A stretch of 25,304 nt of DNA from Mesaphorura yosii (GCA_009869945.1 WIXG01000710.1:1-25304), one strand, 5' to 3'; positions 1-10,259 are shown, counted from the stretch's first letter. The notes: generated from the letters alone by a model not told the origin. Made by a program: numbers and translations.

Positions 1-245
1 TCTGAGATGTCTTGAGAATTTGTAATGTATGACGGATGTACCACGGTGCAATTAGCACCTGTATCAATTAAGGCAGTAACTAACTTATTATTTATGTACA
101 CATTAGCCAAGCAAAGCATTGGGCCCTTCCTGTTGCTAGAGCGTAAATGCTTGAGGCGTGTCAAAGAAGCGTGCGGACATTGCCTCACGTGTCTGCACTC
201 CTTTAGTTTTCCAGTTTCGTGTCTTTTTTTGGCTTTTTGTCGCCT
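1..245 (-). CDS. Retrotransposon aspartic protease (start of pol), partial
   Basis: This minus-strand frame is open from below a TGA at 246-248 to the window edge. About 50 residues in, it contains the pepsin-like retroviral protease signature: a hydrophobic strand, then Asp-Thr-Gly-Ala (motif ALIDTGANCTVV, roughly bases 40-75), the catalytic Asp loop of retropepsins. A short Cys/His cluster (ECRHVRQCPH) lies upstream and may be the second half of a degenerate zinc knuckle. The frame overlaps the gag tail by about 40 bases in the -1 register, so the product would be made as a Gag-Pol fusion. The second catalytic-dimer features and everything after the protease lie outside the window. The part seen has no stops or frameshifts. 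Confidence 0.7.
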
Positions 246-598
246 TCATACTGAGCCGATTGATGTATTACCTTATAGAATCGCTTGGCCGACTGGTTCT
301 GAAATCCCATGTTTCTGTTTCCTGACTGGCTCGATTGGCCATATGAATTACCTCTCTTTGGCGCGGATGCGGTGGCATTGACATTATTTCCGTTACGCCC
401 GTATGAATTACTAAAGTTCCCACAGGGGTGATTAAAATTGCGCCCGAAATTTCCATTAAAAGTGGGGAATCTAGGCCGCTGAGTATAATTTTTGTCTTCA
501 AAATTACGCTGGCCGCCCCCTCGGCCGCGATGAGAGCTCGTAAATAGACATGGAGAGAATGAAGACTGCCTTGATGCATCATAATTGCCACATCTTCG
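203..598 (-). CDS. Retrotransposon Gag, C-terminal nucleocapsid-like part (5'-truncated)
   Basis: The minus-strand frame is open for 131 codons, from just after a TGA at 599-601 to a TAA at 203-205. The product is strongly basic and rich in Asn, Gly, Ser and Arg, with repeated phenylalanines in Asn/Arg context (for example near RPRFPTFNGNFGRN). This is typical of the RNA-binding tail of retrotransposon Gag. I see no complete CCHC zinc knuckle in this frame, as in gag of some gypsy-type elements. No start codon is visible, so this is a remnant or the end of a longer Gag. Its last ~14 codons overlap the protease frame, which lies in the -1 frame. Identification rests on composition, position and the adjoining protease rather than on a conserved domain. 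Confidence 0.6.
   Translation of the reverse strand, partial: RRCGNYDASRQSSFSPCLFTSSHRGRGGGQRNFEDKNYTQRPRFPTFNGNFGRNFNHPCGNFSNSYGRNGNNVNATASAPKRGNSYGQSSQSGNRNMGFQNQSAKRFYKVIHQSAQYEGDKKPKKDTKLEN
224..230 (-). other. Candidate -1 ribosomal frameshift heptamer (A AAA AAA)
   Basis: Seven consecutive A residues on the minus strand fall in the gag frame exactly as A_AAA_AAA, matching the X_XXY_YYZ rule for -1 frameshifting. The site lies inside the only stretch (206-245) where both gag and the -1 protease frame are open, about 20 bases before the gag stop. I did not model a downstream stem-loop or pseudoknot. Confidence 0.5.
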
Positions 599-684
599 TC
601 AGCATTATGTTTGGAGTTCCACCCTTAAACTTGTTCGTGCCTACCAGCTATGCAGCCCCTCGAGCCACATCTTCGTCAGCATTA
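587..684. repeat. 21-bp perfect direct repeat (587-607 and 664-684)
   Basis: The same 21 bases, beginning GCCACATCTTCG on the plus strand, occur at 587-607 and 664-684. The right copy is part of the Hsp70-like coding exon, where its minus strand encodes NADEDVA. The left copy sits at the edge of the retrotransposon gag sequence. The 56 bases between contain the Hsp70 reading-frame stop (648-650). The repeat is too long for an LTR-element target-site duplication and looks like a local duplication or junction scar. Confidence 0.85.
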
Positions 685-2642
685 ATCGCTATTATCGTAT
701 TCTGATAAAACAACGTTTGCACATTCTTTCGCACAGCCGGCATCCATGTTGATCCACCAATAAGTATTACATTTTTAACGTGGTCGGCCTTTATCTTACA
801 GCTTTTTAGCAAATCGTGGGCGATTGTCAAGGTCTGCACCATCTGTAAGAATAGGGGCTTTTACTATTCTTATTGTGGCCCTGTTGTGTACCAGTATGTG
901 ATTGCAATAAAGGCCGAGATGAAGAGAGCCGACAGTAGCAGCTTCGAAAGGCAAAGCAGACACATTTATTCGAGGAGAGAACAGATTGAAAGGTGGAGAC
1001 GTACTGAACTAGATATCTTAACATGCTAGAACTAAATACAAGCTTTGGTCCGGCTGGACTCTATTCTATAATTAGATCTGTTTCAGATTCTCTTCGCTAC
1101 ACATCAGAACAGAGCTTATCGCTTCGAATTCTTCTACGGACATTGTACAGTCCAAGTCCACGCCATTAAACAGCTTCCGGACTTTAATACGTACATACTG
1201 CTGGCTGGACAGCATCCTTTTGACTTTTTCTGCCTCAGGCAGTAAAATGTCCATGGCCTCCTTGTCCAGCATGACATCACATTCTGAGCATTGGAGATAC
1301 ATATTAAGATTTTGTTTTCTGATAGCATTGAAATTGCATTCAAGTACATTGAATTCACGAACCTGGACACTGTTCCAGGAATTTTTGAACGAGCAGAGTC
1401 CTCATCATCTCAGTGAAATCCACTCCACCTAAATGTCCGTGGCCACTGCTTGCCTTGACCATTAAGTACAACAGGTCCTTCTCTCCGTCGTAATCAGCAT
1501 CCACCATCGACACATCGAAAGTTCCACCGCCCAGATCGAAAAACAGGACCAAGGAATCTTCTCGCACGCCATTATCACAGCAGTAAGCAACAGCTGCAGC
1601 AGTTGGCTCGTTCACAATCTGTGACACGCTCAGCCCGGCGATCACCCCTGCAAACGAATTGAACAGTAAACAGATCGTCAAATTCGCGGTTCCCTTTCAG
1701 TGGAACCTGTTCGCATGTGTGAGTGCCACCGACAATTTCAGTGCCCGCACGACTTATAATCACTGGAAGCCGTTTCGGTTTCCCAACTTTACAGCCCGGA
1801 TTCTAGGCCAATCTTCACTCAAGTGAAGATGACATGCCTATGGGCGATCGAAGTGGAAAAGCCCGGGCAAAGTCAGCTCGTCGGAGTGAATGCCAAGACC
1901 TTGCCCATGCATTTAGGGCTTCGATTGCATACTGAAACAGTACCCATGAATTTATGGTGCAAATCGAATCACATCGGAGACCGTGCTCATGACCTCCTGG
2001 TTTCGAAGCCCTGACCTCACCAGCCCAGACCCATGGATCCACGGTTTTGAACTCATGAATTCGAGACCTGGCCCCGCTCATGGACAGGTCAATCATGCTG
2101 CCCATGGGCGCTCACCTCCGTATCCTTCCTGCTGGATTTCCCTTTTCCCGCTAGCAAAAGTCTGCAATCTTTGTAGAGATTGTAATCGCTCTTACCGGCC
2201 ATCTTCGTGGACGCCCTTTGGGAGTTACTGAAGTACGCAGGGACTGTTATTACTGCCTCATCTACCAGCTGGTGGGTGGCCAGCTCAACGGCAGTCTTCA
2301 AACTCCGAAGTATAATTGCTCCGACGTGGGTTGGTGATAGCAGAAGCTCCTTTCCTTTGCACTGTACTTTGAACTGCGGCTTGTTATCAGTGTTGAACAC
2401 ATCGAATCCCCAGCTGCTCAGATCCTGCAGCGGCACTTTCTCGTTGGCACCCCTGCCAATTAATCTGACAGAAAGAAAGCATTCAGGGAATCGGAAGCGA
2501 GATCTACGTTGACTTTATTCTCCACTGCTCACCTCTTGCAGTCGTGGAATGTTCTCCCAATATCGAATTTCCGATTCTCGACTGCATTTTCCCCAAACAA
2601 AACGTCGGTGTCCGTGAACGCAACGTAACTTGAAGTCGTACG
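648..2642 (-). pseudogene. Hsp70-like ATPase-domain relic with introns, lacking N-terminus and C-terminal half
   Basis: Minus-strand pieces line up in order with the Hsp70 nucleotide-binding domain. Exons: 2533-2642, 2196-2464, 1363-1647, 1075-1283 and 651-842. The first four join in frame through GT-AG introns of 68, 548 and 79 bp. Conserved elements seen: SSYVAFTDT; KRLIGR (spanning the first intron, with the catalytic Lys); [35 protein letters not shown] (phosphate 2); and VILIGGSTWMP (the usual Arg of GGSTR is Trp). Missing are the N-terminal IDLGTT phosphate-1 loop, with an in-frame stop and no AG acceptor upstream of 2642, and the whole substrate-binding domain, since a stop follows GAA at 648-650. 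The fourth exon runs into a stop at 1072-1074 with no GT donor before it. A divergent Hsp70 gene that has decayed is the best reading. A still-expressed fragment is possible. Confidence 0.8.
843..1071 (-). mobile_element. LTR-like insertion between the last two Hsp70-like exons
   Basis: The 229 bases separating two adjacent Hsp70 domain pieces have an acceptor at the left end (TTCTTACAG before 842) but no usable donor on the right. Within them, 882-1023 begins TGTT and ends AACA, with a minus-strand AATAAA at 965-970, features expected of a short LTR or LTR fragment. I found no target-site duplication and no related copy in the window. The alternative is an ordinary intron whose donor has been lost. 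Confidence 0.3.
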
Positions 2643-2927
2643 AGTGTAAGTGTAATATCACCAATAAAGACCAAGCATTTATATGTATATATTTATGGAT
2701 GTTTGGCCATTTTGATCGGTTTCACATGTAGGCTTCCAACCGCAGTATATGACATGCTTTCATTCCAATTTCCTCATTTTCAATAATTTCGCCATTAAGC
2801 TTTCGTAATTCCAGTAGTTTCACCTCGGAATTCAGAGTTCAGAGTTCAGATTATAAGTTCAGTATTTTATCCTGACCCCGCTTACCGGACTCGGACGCGA
2901 ATTGACGGATCACGGCTGGACAATAAA
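2643..2927. other. Non-coding stretch between Hsp70-like relic and LTR
   Basis: No coding signal and no match to the missing Hsp70 N-terminus is visible on the minus strand. The stretch is AT-rich and contains a short tandem run of TTCAGAG units at 2831-2849. Confidence 0.5.
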
Positions 2928-3166
2928 TGACAGACACGTAAAGTGGTTAATTTTAACTGGAAACTCCCGGAAAGGACTTTATTTTAACAGAAATCAATTG
3001 ATGACAACTCAGCGAAGACCGAGACTCTGACTCTTAAACTGAACAGGACGCTGCGACTTCTGCTCCGCGAATGCCGCTCCCTTTCTCGCTTTGCTTGCCT
3101 ACTTGCATGCAACATAAATAAACCTAAACGCTCGACGCGTTGCATATTCATATGCAACAATAGGCA
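2928..3166 (-). mobile_element. Probable solo LTR (239 bp) with 5-bp target-site duplication ATAAA
   Basis: The segment starts TG and ends CA and is flanked on both sides by ATAAA (2923-2927 and 3167-3171), the 5-bp duplication made by many LTR-element integrases. Read on the minus strand it has LTR-like order: a U3-like part with a near-perfect palindrome (3139-3158, nine-base arms), an arthropod-type initiator TCAGT at 3042-3038, AATAAA at 2983-2978, then about 50 bases to the end. No coding sequence follows on either side, so it would be a solo LTR. Boundaries were chosen to fit the duplication, so some chance agreement is possible. It has the same orientation as the gag/protease fragment at 1-600 but need not be from the same element. 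Confidence 0.5.
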
Positions 3167-3171
3167 ATAAA

Positions 3172-6100
3172 TCATCAAACATCAAGCAGGTAAAAGATAA
3201 AATGTCTCAAATAACGAAATCTCGCAAGCGAATTCCTTAAAATCATAATCACTTCGAATTTGCACTTCTCGTGTCCACAGGCTCGAATTCTGTTGGGAAC
3301 CTGAGGTTGCACTCGATTCCGTGAATATCAGCAACAGTATTCGATTTAGCGTTGTCTGAATACCTGTTTGAACTTGAATTTGGCTGCTGAACCGAATTCG
3401 TAATTTTTCCGCTAATTTAGCTTCTATCTCTTTAGTAGTTTCAGGTTTCCTACCTAATAGAGTATATTCGGGTTTCTATCCTCTCAATCTTCTGGATTCT
3501 CGCTTCATAGATTTTTCACTCCGATATTTTTATATTTATCTTCAGATCAATAGATCGAATTGATAATTAATCTTGTTAATTTAGAATGTTTATTTGTTCA
3601 GAGTCGGGATCGAATTACAATCCAAAGTGTTTATTTTTAGTACATTTAGTAATTTTTGTGAATTTTAACGTAAGGATTCCTCAATCTATGGCATATGAAA
3701 GGTTGCAAGTGAATAAATGGAAAACAAAGCAAACGACATATTCAATACACGTCTCAAAACTTTCTAAACTACGACGCGAGATGAGGCGTCGATTTCAAAC
3801 CATGGTTGTGATCTCCTCGTGTTTTTCACGCGACGTGTTACTAAAAATCTCGTGCCATGTTTCTGAATTGGGACACGTGGATCTGATTCTGATCTCGTGA
3901 ACTTCACTTGGCCAAGCAAAGCTTACTTCCTTACGATGCCCTATCTTTGCGGAAGGTTAACCTGAGCCAAATTTGAATTTAGCATCGAAGCGGACTTAAT
4001 GATTTCTGTCTAAATATAGTACCGCCAGACACACAAAGATGCAGTTGGATTTGTTCAAAAGACTGCGATTTTGCGCAAAAGTACAATTAGACATCATTTC
4101 TCTTTACCATCGCTCCATAAAAGGAAAAGATCCATAAAACATATCAGCCAAGCTGGGTACCAGACACCAGTACGAGTTGCCGACCGAAAATCAAAAATTG
4201 AGTCAGCGTCAAGCATCAAGCATGCACGCAGCGCGGAACGGCTGTGAATCACGTCTCAGGAAGATTTGCTGTCAATTTCCCAAGAAACAATCATCTCGGA
4301 CGCGTGATGCACGGAAGTTTCTTCTCTTCTCTCCTCATTTTAAGAAGTCAATAAAAATAAATTGAAAAGACGGCATTTTCTCGAGAAAAATCCATATTTT
4401 ATGAATTATGAACTGAATTCAGGACAGGAGCCCTTTACAAATAGTACAAAACCACATCACAATGAAGCAGCAACCAGGAACACGCCAGTCAGAAGGGAGA
4501 AGAGTCCGTGGAATTCAAATCGTTTAGGATCCGCTGCTCGTCTGCATCCAATTCTTTTTCACAAGCAATTAGTATCCCGTGATGAGTTCACAGTAGGAGC
4601 CTAAAAATCTTTTCGACTCGTACCTTTCTGCTGCTCCTTCTCCGTTGACCTTTTATAGAAAATGAGATTTTCCTCTTGACTGATGATTTTCTTCGTTTCC
4701 TCGCATTTCTCGCAGGTGAAATGATGAAATTAATGGAATGTTTGGCATTTAACCAGAAAACGAAGCGACTGCGACTGGCTTATTGAAACTTGAGAAGTTA
4801 CCCCAAAAATGGTTGGACAGGTCAAATAAATGATTAAATGGCAAAACTGAGACGGCTACTCGACCACTCGTATCCACTCCCTAGCCGCCCGCCTGTCATT
4901 CGCGGATTGGATTAACTGCCAGGCACACATTTTTCATTTTATGACAGGATTTCACTGTTTTCAAGTCTTCGTTCCATTATTGCGTTATTCGCTGGATCAC
5001 CGTTCTGCACAGCATTTCTGAATTTCTTGCCCGCGTAATTAAGATTCTTGCATCTTAATTCCAGTCCGCGTCTTCGTCCAGGCAGCGCCCGCGCAGTGAT
5101 CCGCCCGCGTCCAGTGGGCCAGTAATCTTCGCCCGGCGTGATTTACTGCTAAATGATTACATTAAGATCCTCGTACGATTGCTGCTCGCGACGCAAGATC
5201 AGCCAGCATCCGTGCATGTATTGTGTATGCGTGATGCGAGTTTGTGGAGCGGATTCGGGACTCGGTTGCTGCGCCGCGCTGCATGTGCCTAAGTTAAGGA
5301 AAGTAACCTCGGCGGGGGAGCCTTCAACAATGATTCAGGGAAATAAATATTAATATTATGGTCATAAATGCAGTTATGGAGCAATAGCAATAATTTCAGG
5401 GATTTGGGACTCTCGAGTCCGTTCGCCCGTCTGCAGGCCAACACATTTTGGGGTCAAGCGCCAGTCTGCGGCTGCGGCTCGGCCACGGCGGGCAGGCAGG
5501 CACGAATCTGTGAGAAAGTCTCATCCCAGCCCATCGCAATCGCATCGCTTACGCGTCTCCGTCTTCGATAATCCCCAAAACCCAAATCGCCGCGCTGCTT
5601 CCCAACTCAAAGCATAATCGCACCGTTTTGTTAATTTGCTACCTACAAACATAACGCAAACACTTAATTTGGGCCAAAACAATAACAACATTAACAAAGT
5701 CCAATTTCATCCCATTTTATTACCACTACTACACATGTAGTGGGCATGGCAGACAAGAGCAATGCAATTCAGACCAGTGAAGTGCAGCAGGTACAAGCCG
5801 AGCCGGTAATTATATGATGCAACGATTGCGTAATTGCGTAACACAATTTGAGGTCCAATTTTTGGGGAAACACCCTGAACACGGGAAATTACAGTGTACG
5901 ACCTGAACACTGAAGCCAAGCATTGTTTTGTATTGTAAATGGGCGAGGAATTATGGAATTGGAATTGGCTTCTTGAACTTGATTCTCGGAAAATTAAATC
6001 TTTGCCTTTTTCATCGTGCAGCAGTTCAAATAGCGTGGCGGTCGCAACGCCCATGGCTCCGACAACTGCAAGCATTAAAAGGCAGGCAGGCAACAATGAC

Positions 6101-8829
6101 GAACGACGACGACGACGGCGACTCAAGACGAAGACGCGAACCGAGACAAGGAACCTTTTTGGAGTTTAACCTCTTTGAACTTTTTGTCTCTGCTCTGCTT
6201 GTGGCTTGAGAACTAACGCATTTTCTGTTTTCTCCCTTTGTGTGTCTACCCCGATCGCGTAACAAAAGCGATCTTTTGTTGTGCTGCATTGTGCATTGTG
6301 CATTGTGCGCTTGGCTTTTGGCTGCCTTAATGACATTTTCAAGTAGGAGGAAAACAAATGCTCGGAGCCAAAATCCCAAGCGCATCAGCAGAGGAGAGAT
6401 TAACAATTACAAAAATGTAATCTTTGCAAAATAATATTGTTATACGTTAGCCTTTGATCTCTGCTCTCTGGCTGCTTGCTCGATTCCTCACATCTTCACA
6501 AATCTCGCTGTCGCTGCTCGCATGCCTCGTGGCCATTCGCAGTGCAGCCAAAGCTTATGCAAATCAATGCGAAATGAAGCGAGTCGGGGAGGAAATTGAA
6601 TCCCGGCCTGGACGCAGTCGGCTCGGCTCGGTGCTGGGATGAGAAAATTGGATTTGAGCAGCACGAATACTAGAATATGAATAAGAAATTTCACGGGCTG
6701 TCACTTTCTGTTCGTCTTCGTCGCGTTTCTGCATCAGAGAAACCGAATCATGTGGAAATGGCCTGGCTACGAGACCTGCGCGTGGCACGCGTCTTCGCAT
6801 GCCAAACTGCTCCTTGCGCCGTCCACGCTCACTTTTTGCAAAAAAAAACAGCCAAAAACGCACGCGCAACTGCAAAAAAAAACTCGAATTCCTCCGGCCT
6901 ATTGCTGCTTACTTGCTTAAGTGCTTGCGCTTACACTCAGCGGCAGAGATTTACGACCGTGCAATTAAGCGGAAAGTCATCCGTTTGTTGGTTTTCCGTG
7001 TACTTTAGCTGGCAGAATGGCACAATCGGCATGTATTTGCACTGTGCTCAACCCCGCAGCCTCCAATTACCAAAATCACAGAAATCACTGTAATTTACGA
7101 GCAAATCAAGAAGTTAAGGATAAGCCACGCAAAAATGAGCAAGATTTATGCTATTCGAATGATCGCCTGTCTGCTTAGCGTTTGGCGTTTGGCCACGGAC
7201 TCTGAATTTGGGCAAAATGAGCGAATGAGCCAGCAGCCATTTGTCGATCAAGCTCGACTGCAAATGTAAACGAGCTTCTTGTGCACATGATTTGTGATCG
7301 ATTAATCGCTCGAAGCGGCAGCGGTTTAGCGGTACGGAGTCATTTGCCGACCTGACTTGCAAGAGTACGAAGGGTTTAGTTCTTGAGTAAATTAGTGAAC
7401 AATTTGTGGAATTTCCTGCCGGCTTGCGTTTGCCTGCCGTTGTCGTTATTTTTTATGTCAACAAATTCTTCCTTTTGCCTTGCTTTGGGGAAAACGACAA
7501 CGCCCAACTCTCATCATTTTCTACTTAAACTCTGTACCGTACCGTATACGAAGCTGAAGTTCGTCTCTTCGTCTTTATCTCTCGTATCTCATCCCATTGT
7601 TTCATTCTCTGCGTGTGTGTTTTGGGTCGAAAAAGGGAAACGATGATCTAATACTACTGCCTGCTAATACTCTTTGTACTGATAATACGGAGGGACAATA
7701 CGACAGCACGACAACGACAATCAATATCCATTACATGTAAACATTGTTGTCATCTCACACCTTTTGACTTTGCCTTGCCTGCCTGTGCATTTGCCTTTGC
7801 TTCTCTTATCCGATCGCGACGCAACAGCACCAGCAACAACCCAACCACTTAATCCCATAATGACTTTTATCTCGCATTGTTGGTGGCCTGGCTTGGCCCG
7901 ACGCACGACCAGACTTCGACACAACAACGCTCTACACAGAACGGCGCGACTCGGTCGCAGAATTTCCGGCCCATGGCCTTAATCTCCATTAGCGGATATT
8001 TGCCAGTCATAATCCGCTTCCTCGTCACAGGAACCAATAAACGCGTCCGCATCCTTCTTAACAGCAGCTCATCTCATCACTCGCGGCATGAATTGAGCAC
8101 AAAAATGAAGGTGAAGATGAAGTCACTTGTCTTGTGTTTCGTAGTTTCAAATGAAGTGTAGCGCATCACAAATCGTGAGATTCATAGATTTAAGCACGAC
8201 TGCGCGTCGGCATGCACTTCAATCCTTCGCTCTTGAGGGTTTAAGAATTACGATTTGGATTCGGAGCTCGTCCTCCGTAAATCTCTGGACCGTCATCGTC
8301 TTGGCAGGTATTCCTCGTCGGCTGGCCGAAACTTGTGCAGTCGCAGTGCAGCGAGTCGCGGGTCATTGCGTGTCGCCATAATGTAGCATCAACATTCTCA
8401 TCTCTGGAGATTGTGATTATAATAAATGATGCAATTTCCCAGTCCAAATGCAATGGCAATGCTAAATGCTAATGCCAGAAATGCATCGTGTCCGTAGCTC
8501 TCAGGTTAAGCTCTCAGATTCAAACGCACCGTGTTAGTGTCAGCAATAGCAATTTAAATGCACGCCAGCACTCGGCCCTCGATCCGATGCATCGCATTTG
8601 CATGCATTGTCCCAGTGCAATATTTCATTCGTCCAATGCTCGCCAGGGCTTTGTTATCAAGTCCAGCCTCCAATTCTCATCCTATTATGCAGCATTGTTG
8701 CAGAGTGCAGGTAAGCCAGGCCCCAAATCACCAACGCAGCTCATCATCATCATTTCTTTTGTTGTGGTGCGTGGTCCGTTGTTGCCTGGCTGCTGCTGCT
8801 GTGTTGTGGGTCCTCCGTTCGTCTTTCGC
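3172..8829. other. Long non-coding region upstream of the drm homologue
   Basis: I find no supported gene in this 5.6 kb. Open frames of 60-140 codons are scattered on both strands but lack recognisable domains, codon bias or splice partners. The sequence is rich in short simple runs: GGCA tetramers at 5491-5502 and 6081-6092, GCATTGT repeats at 6286-6308, and CGACGA-type runs near 6100-6120. Part of it is likely regulatory DNA for the developmental genes downstream, but I cannot name individual elements. Confidence 0.5.
6286..6308. repeat. Heptamer microsatellite (GCATTGT)x3
   Basis: Three perfect tandem copies of GCATTGT followed by GC lie in non-coding DNA. No function is evident. Confidence 0.9.
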
Positions 8830-9197
8830 CTATTCCATTGTGTGCTATACTGAACACTGAGTACGCGTTCGTGGATCATTTCTCATCATCTCAGCCGCAA
8901 CTCAATCAATTGCCTGCGCTGGCCGTCGCCGTGTGTGCGTGTGTTCAACCGTGCGAAGTGTAGACAGTTCGTCTCCGTGCCACAATCTGTCCAGTTCAAT
9001 CAAGCGTGAACGCTTAATCCGCTCCTCTTTTATCGATTTCAAGTGAGTGATCCCCATTCACGTCGATTTTGCTCGCGAATCACTGCGATTTGCGACCGAC
9101 CGAATTCAAGTGTTTTTACGAGTGCGAATTTTACGAGCACTAATTTGCAACGGCACTGCCACGCCAGACGTACGCCACGCGAAGCCATACGCAAGCC
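8830..9197 (+). other. Probable 5' leader / proximal promoter of the drm homologue
   Basis: This stretch precedes the drm start codon and has more C+G and CpG than DNA farther upstream. No clear TATA box is visible. Two plus-strand frames are open through its second half (from about 9043) and overlap the first exon, but they look like shadows of the coding exon. The transcription start cannot be fixed from sequence alone. Confidence 0.35.
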
Positions 9198-9703
9198 ATG
9201 TTTGCGATTCTGCCAGCAGAGTCTTCGTCGGCGGGGTGGTCCGGCGCCTCGCGCCGCCACCACCGATCTCGGGCCATGAAAGTGGAGCTGCACTGCCAGT
9301 ACTGCGAACGGCGGTTCACAAAGTCCTACAATCTGCTCATCCACGAACGGTCCCATGCAACCGAAGAGTATTACTTTTGTGACATTTGCGGAAAAGGATT
9401 CTCGAAGCAGTACGGACTCTACCAGCACCGGTAAGACTCCAGAATTGTTAAAATTTCATCACGCATGGGACAAGCCAAGCCAAGCCAAGATTTTGCGAAA
9501 TTGGCCCAATTTTGCATGTTTTCGCAATTTTGAGGGCCGACTTCGAGGGGCAATTTGGGACAAAAAAGCTATACTCCGAATCAGATATCTGGCAATTAAT
9601 TTTTCGGTTCACTAATCGACTAAATCGACTAAATCAACTTCTCGTTTGCAGGTCTCAACATTCCCCTAGCGGCAGCAGCAGCAGTGGCTCATCATCCCCG
9701 TAA
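9198..9703 (+). CDS. drm: Drumstick-like two-zinc-finger protein of the odd-skipped family
   Basis: The coding sequence is join(9198..9430, 9652..9703), 94 residues. The start MFAI resembles the MFAV start of Drosophila Drm. Finger 1 is C2H2: Cys33, Cys36, His49, His53, with the odd-family core [13 protein letters not shown]. Finger 2 has Cys61, Cys64 and His77, and its last ligand, His81 (QHRSQH), appears only after splicing, which confirms the intron. The tail is Ser/Gly-rich (residues 82-94). The length is close to Drosophila Drm. In Drosophila, Drm acts in hindgut, proventriculus and leg-joint patterning by binding Lines through its first finger, relieving inhibition of Bowl/Odd-type factors; a similar role here is inference. 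The intron has donor GTAAGA, acceptor TTTGCAG and a CTAAT-type branch site near 9612. A five-finger paralogue lies convergently at 18.2-20.9 kb. Confidence 0.9.
9431..9651 (+). other. Phase-2 intron of the drm homologue (221 bp)
   Basis: The intron begins GTAAGA after CACCG and ends TTTGCAG before TCTCAAC, splitting an Arg codon CG|G. It contains tandem GCCAA units at 9472-9488 and AAATCGACT repeats just after the branch-site match ACTAATC. Unspliced reading hits TAA at 9432-9434 at once and would lose the last zinc ligand of finger 2. Confidence 0.9.
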
Positions 9704-10221
9704 TCTTCACGCGGAAGACGACGAAGGAAGGTGTTAAGATGTAGATTGACTGCTCGCATCTCACAGCCAAAGAATCCGACTCGACATGTAATTTAGAGGC
9801 TGTAAATAAGACTTTGATCATCTCAACACTGCGTTCATCATTTTTACGATACTTTAATGGACTCTCATGCTGCATTTACGACGATCTGTACATAAAATAC
9901 GTTCATACGTACGAATTTAGCGAAGCGAGACGTAGGGAAGCTTTATTTTTAGCGACTTTCTCTTTGTTTACTAATTTCGCGATGTTTCACCATCTAATTT
10001 CGAAGTAGAAATCTTCGCTCACTGAAATTCTTATTTATTATTTACCTCATTCAAGTATTATCGAGTATTACGTTCGAGTACGAGTGCAATTCAATGTTTG
10101 GTTGTGCAATTTGTCATTAAAAATACGAATTATTTAGTATGAAGCTGGAAAGATTTGATTGCGGTTGAGTTCTGAAATACTTCGTGGATTTTTCGAGTTC
10201 GTTCGTTCGTTTTTGTGTAAA

Positions 10222-10227
10222 AATAAA
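10222..10227 (+). terminator. Candidate poly(A) signal of the drm homologue
   Basis: AATAAA lies about 520 bases after the drm stop codon in an AT-rich stretch that would be the 3' untranslated region. It is the first perfect AATAAA I noted on the plus strand after the gene. Nearer AATAAG and ATTAAA variants (near 9805 and 10120) are alternatives. Confidence 0.5.
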
Positions 10228-10259
10228 AAATGCTACGAAAATTGTTCAAAATTCAATCA

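Larger units (their letters stand above)
1..640 (-). mobile_element. Truncated LTR retrotransposon (gag 3' part and start of pol), running off the left edge
   Basis: Two overlapping minus-strand reading frames look like the gag-to-pol junction of an LTR retrotransposon. One is a basic, Asn/Gly/Arg-rich nucleocapsid-like tail. The other, in the -1 frame, contains a retropepsin active-site motif (LIDTGA) and continues to base 1. The element's own 5' side (higher coordinates), meaning LTR, leader and the main part of gag, is missing: the sequence changes to Hsp70-like coding at about 608-664. The right limit is therefore approximate. No reverse transcriptase is inside the window. Ty3/gypsy is the likeliest superfamily from the gag style and protease motif, but BEL/Pao is not excluded. 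It could be the 5'-truncated end of a longer element or a rearranged fragment. Confidence 0.75.

Noticed and set aside
3586..3900. A 104-codon plus-strand open frame
   Set aside because: AT-rich, no domain, no supporting signals. It sits just beyond the transposon mosaic and looks random.
5707..6126. A 139-codon minus-strand frame with a hydrophobic N-terminal stretch resembling a signal peptide
   Set aside because: The apparent start is a TTG. The basic run before the hydrophobic part comes from a CGA/CGT simple repeat, and the rest shows no conserved pattern. A chance open frame is more likely.
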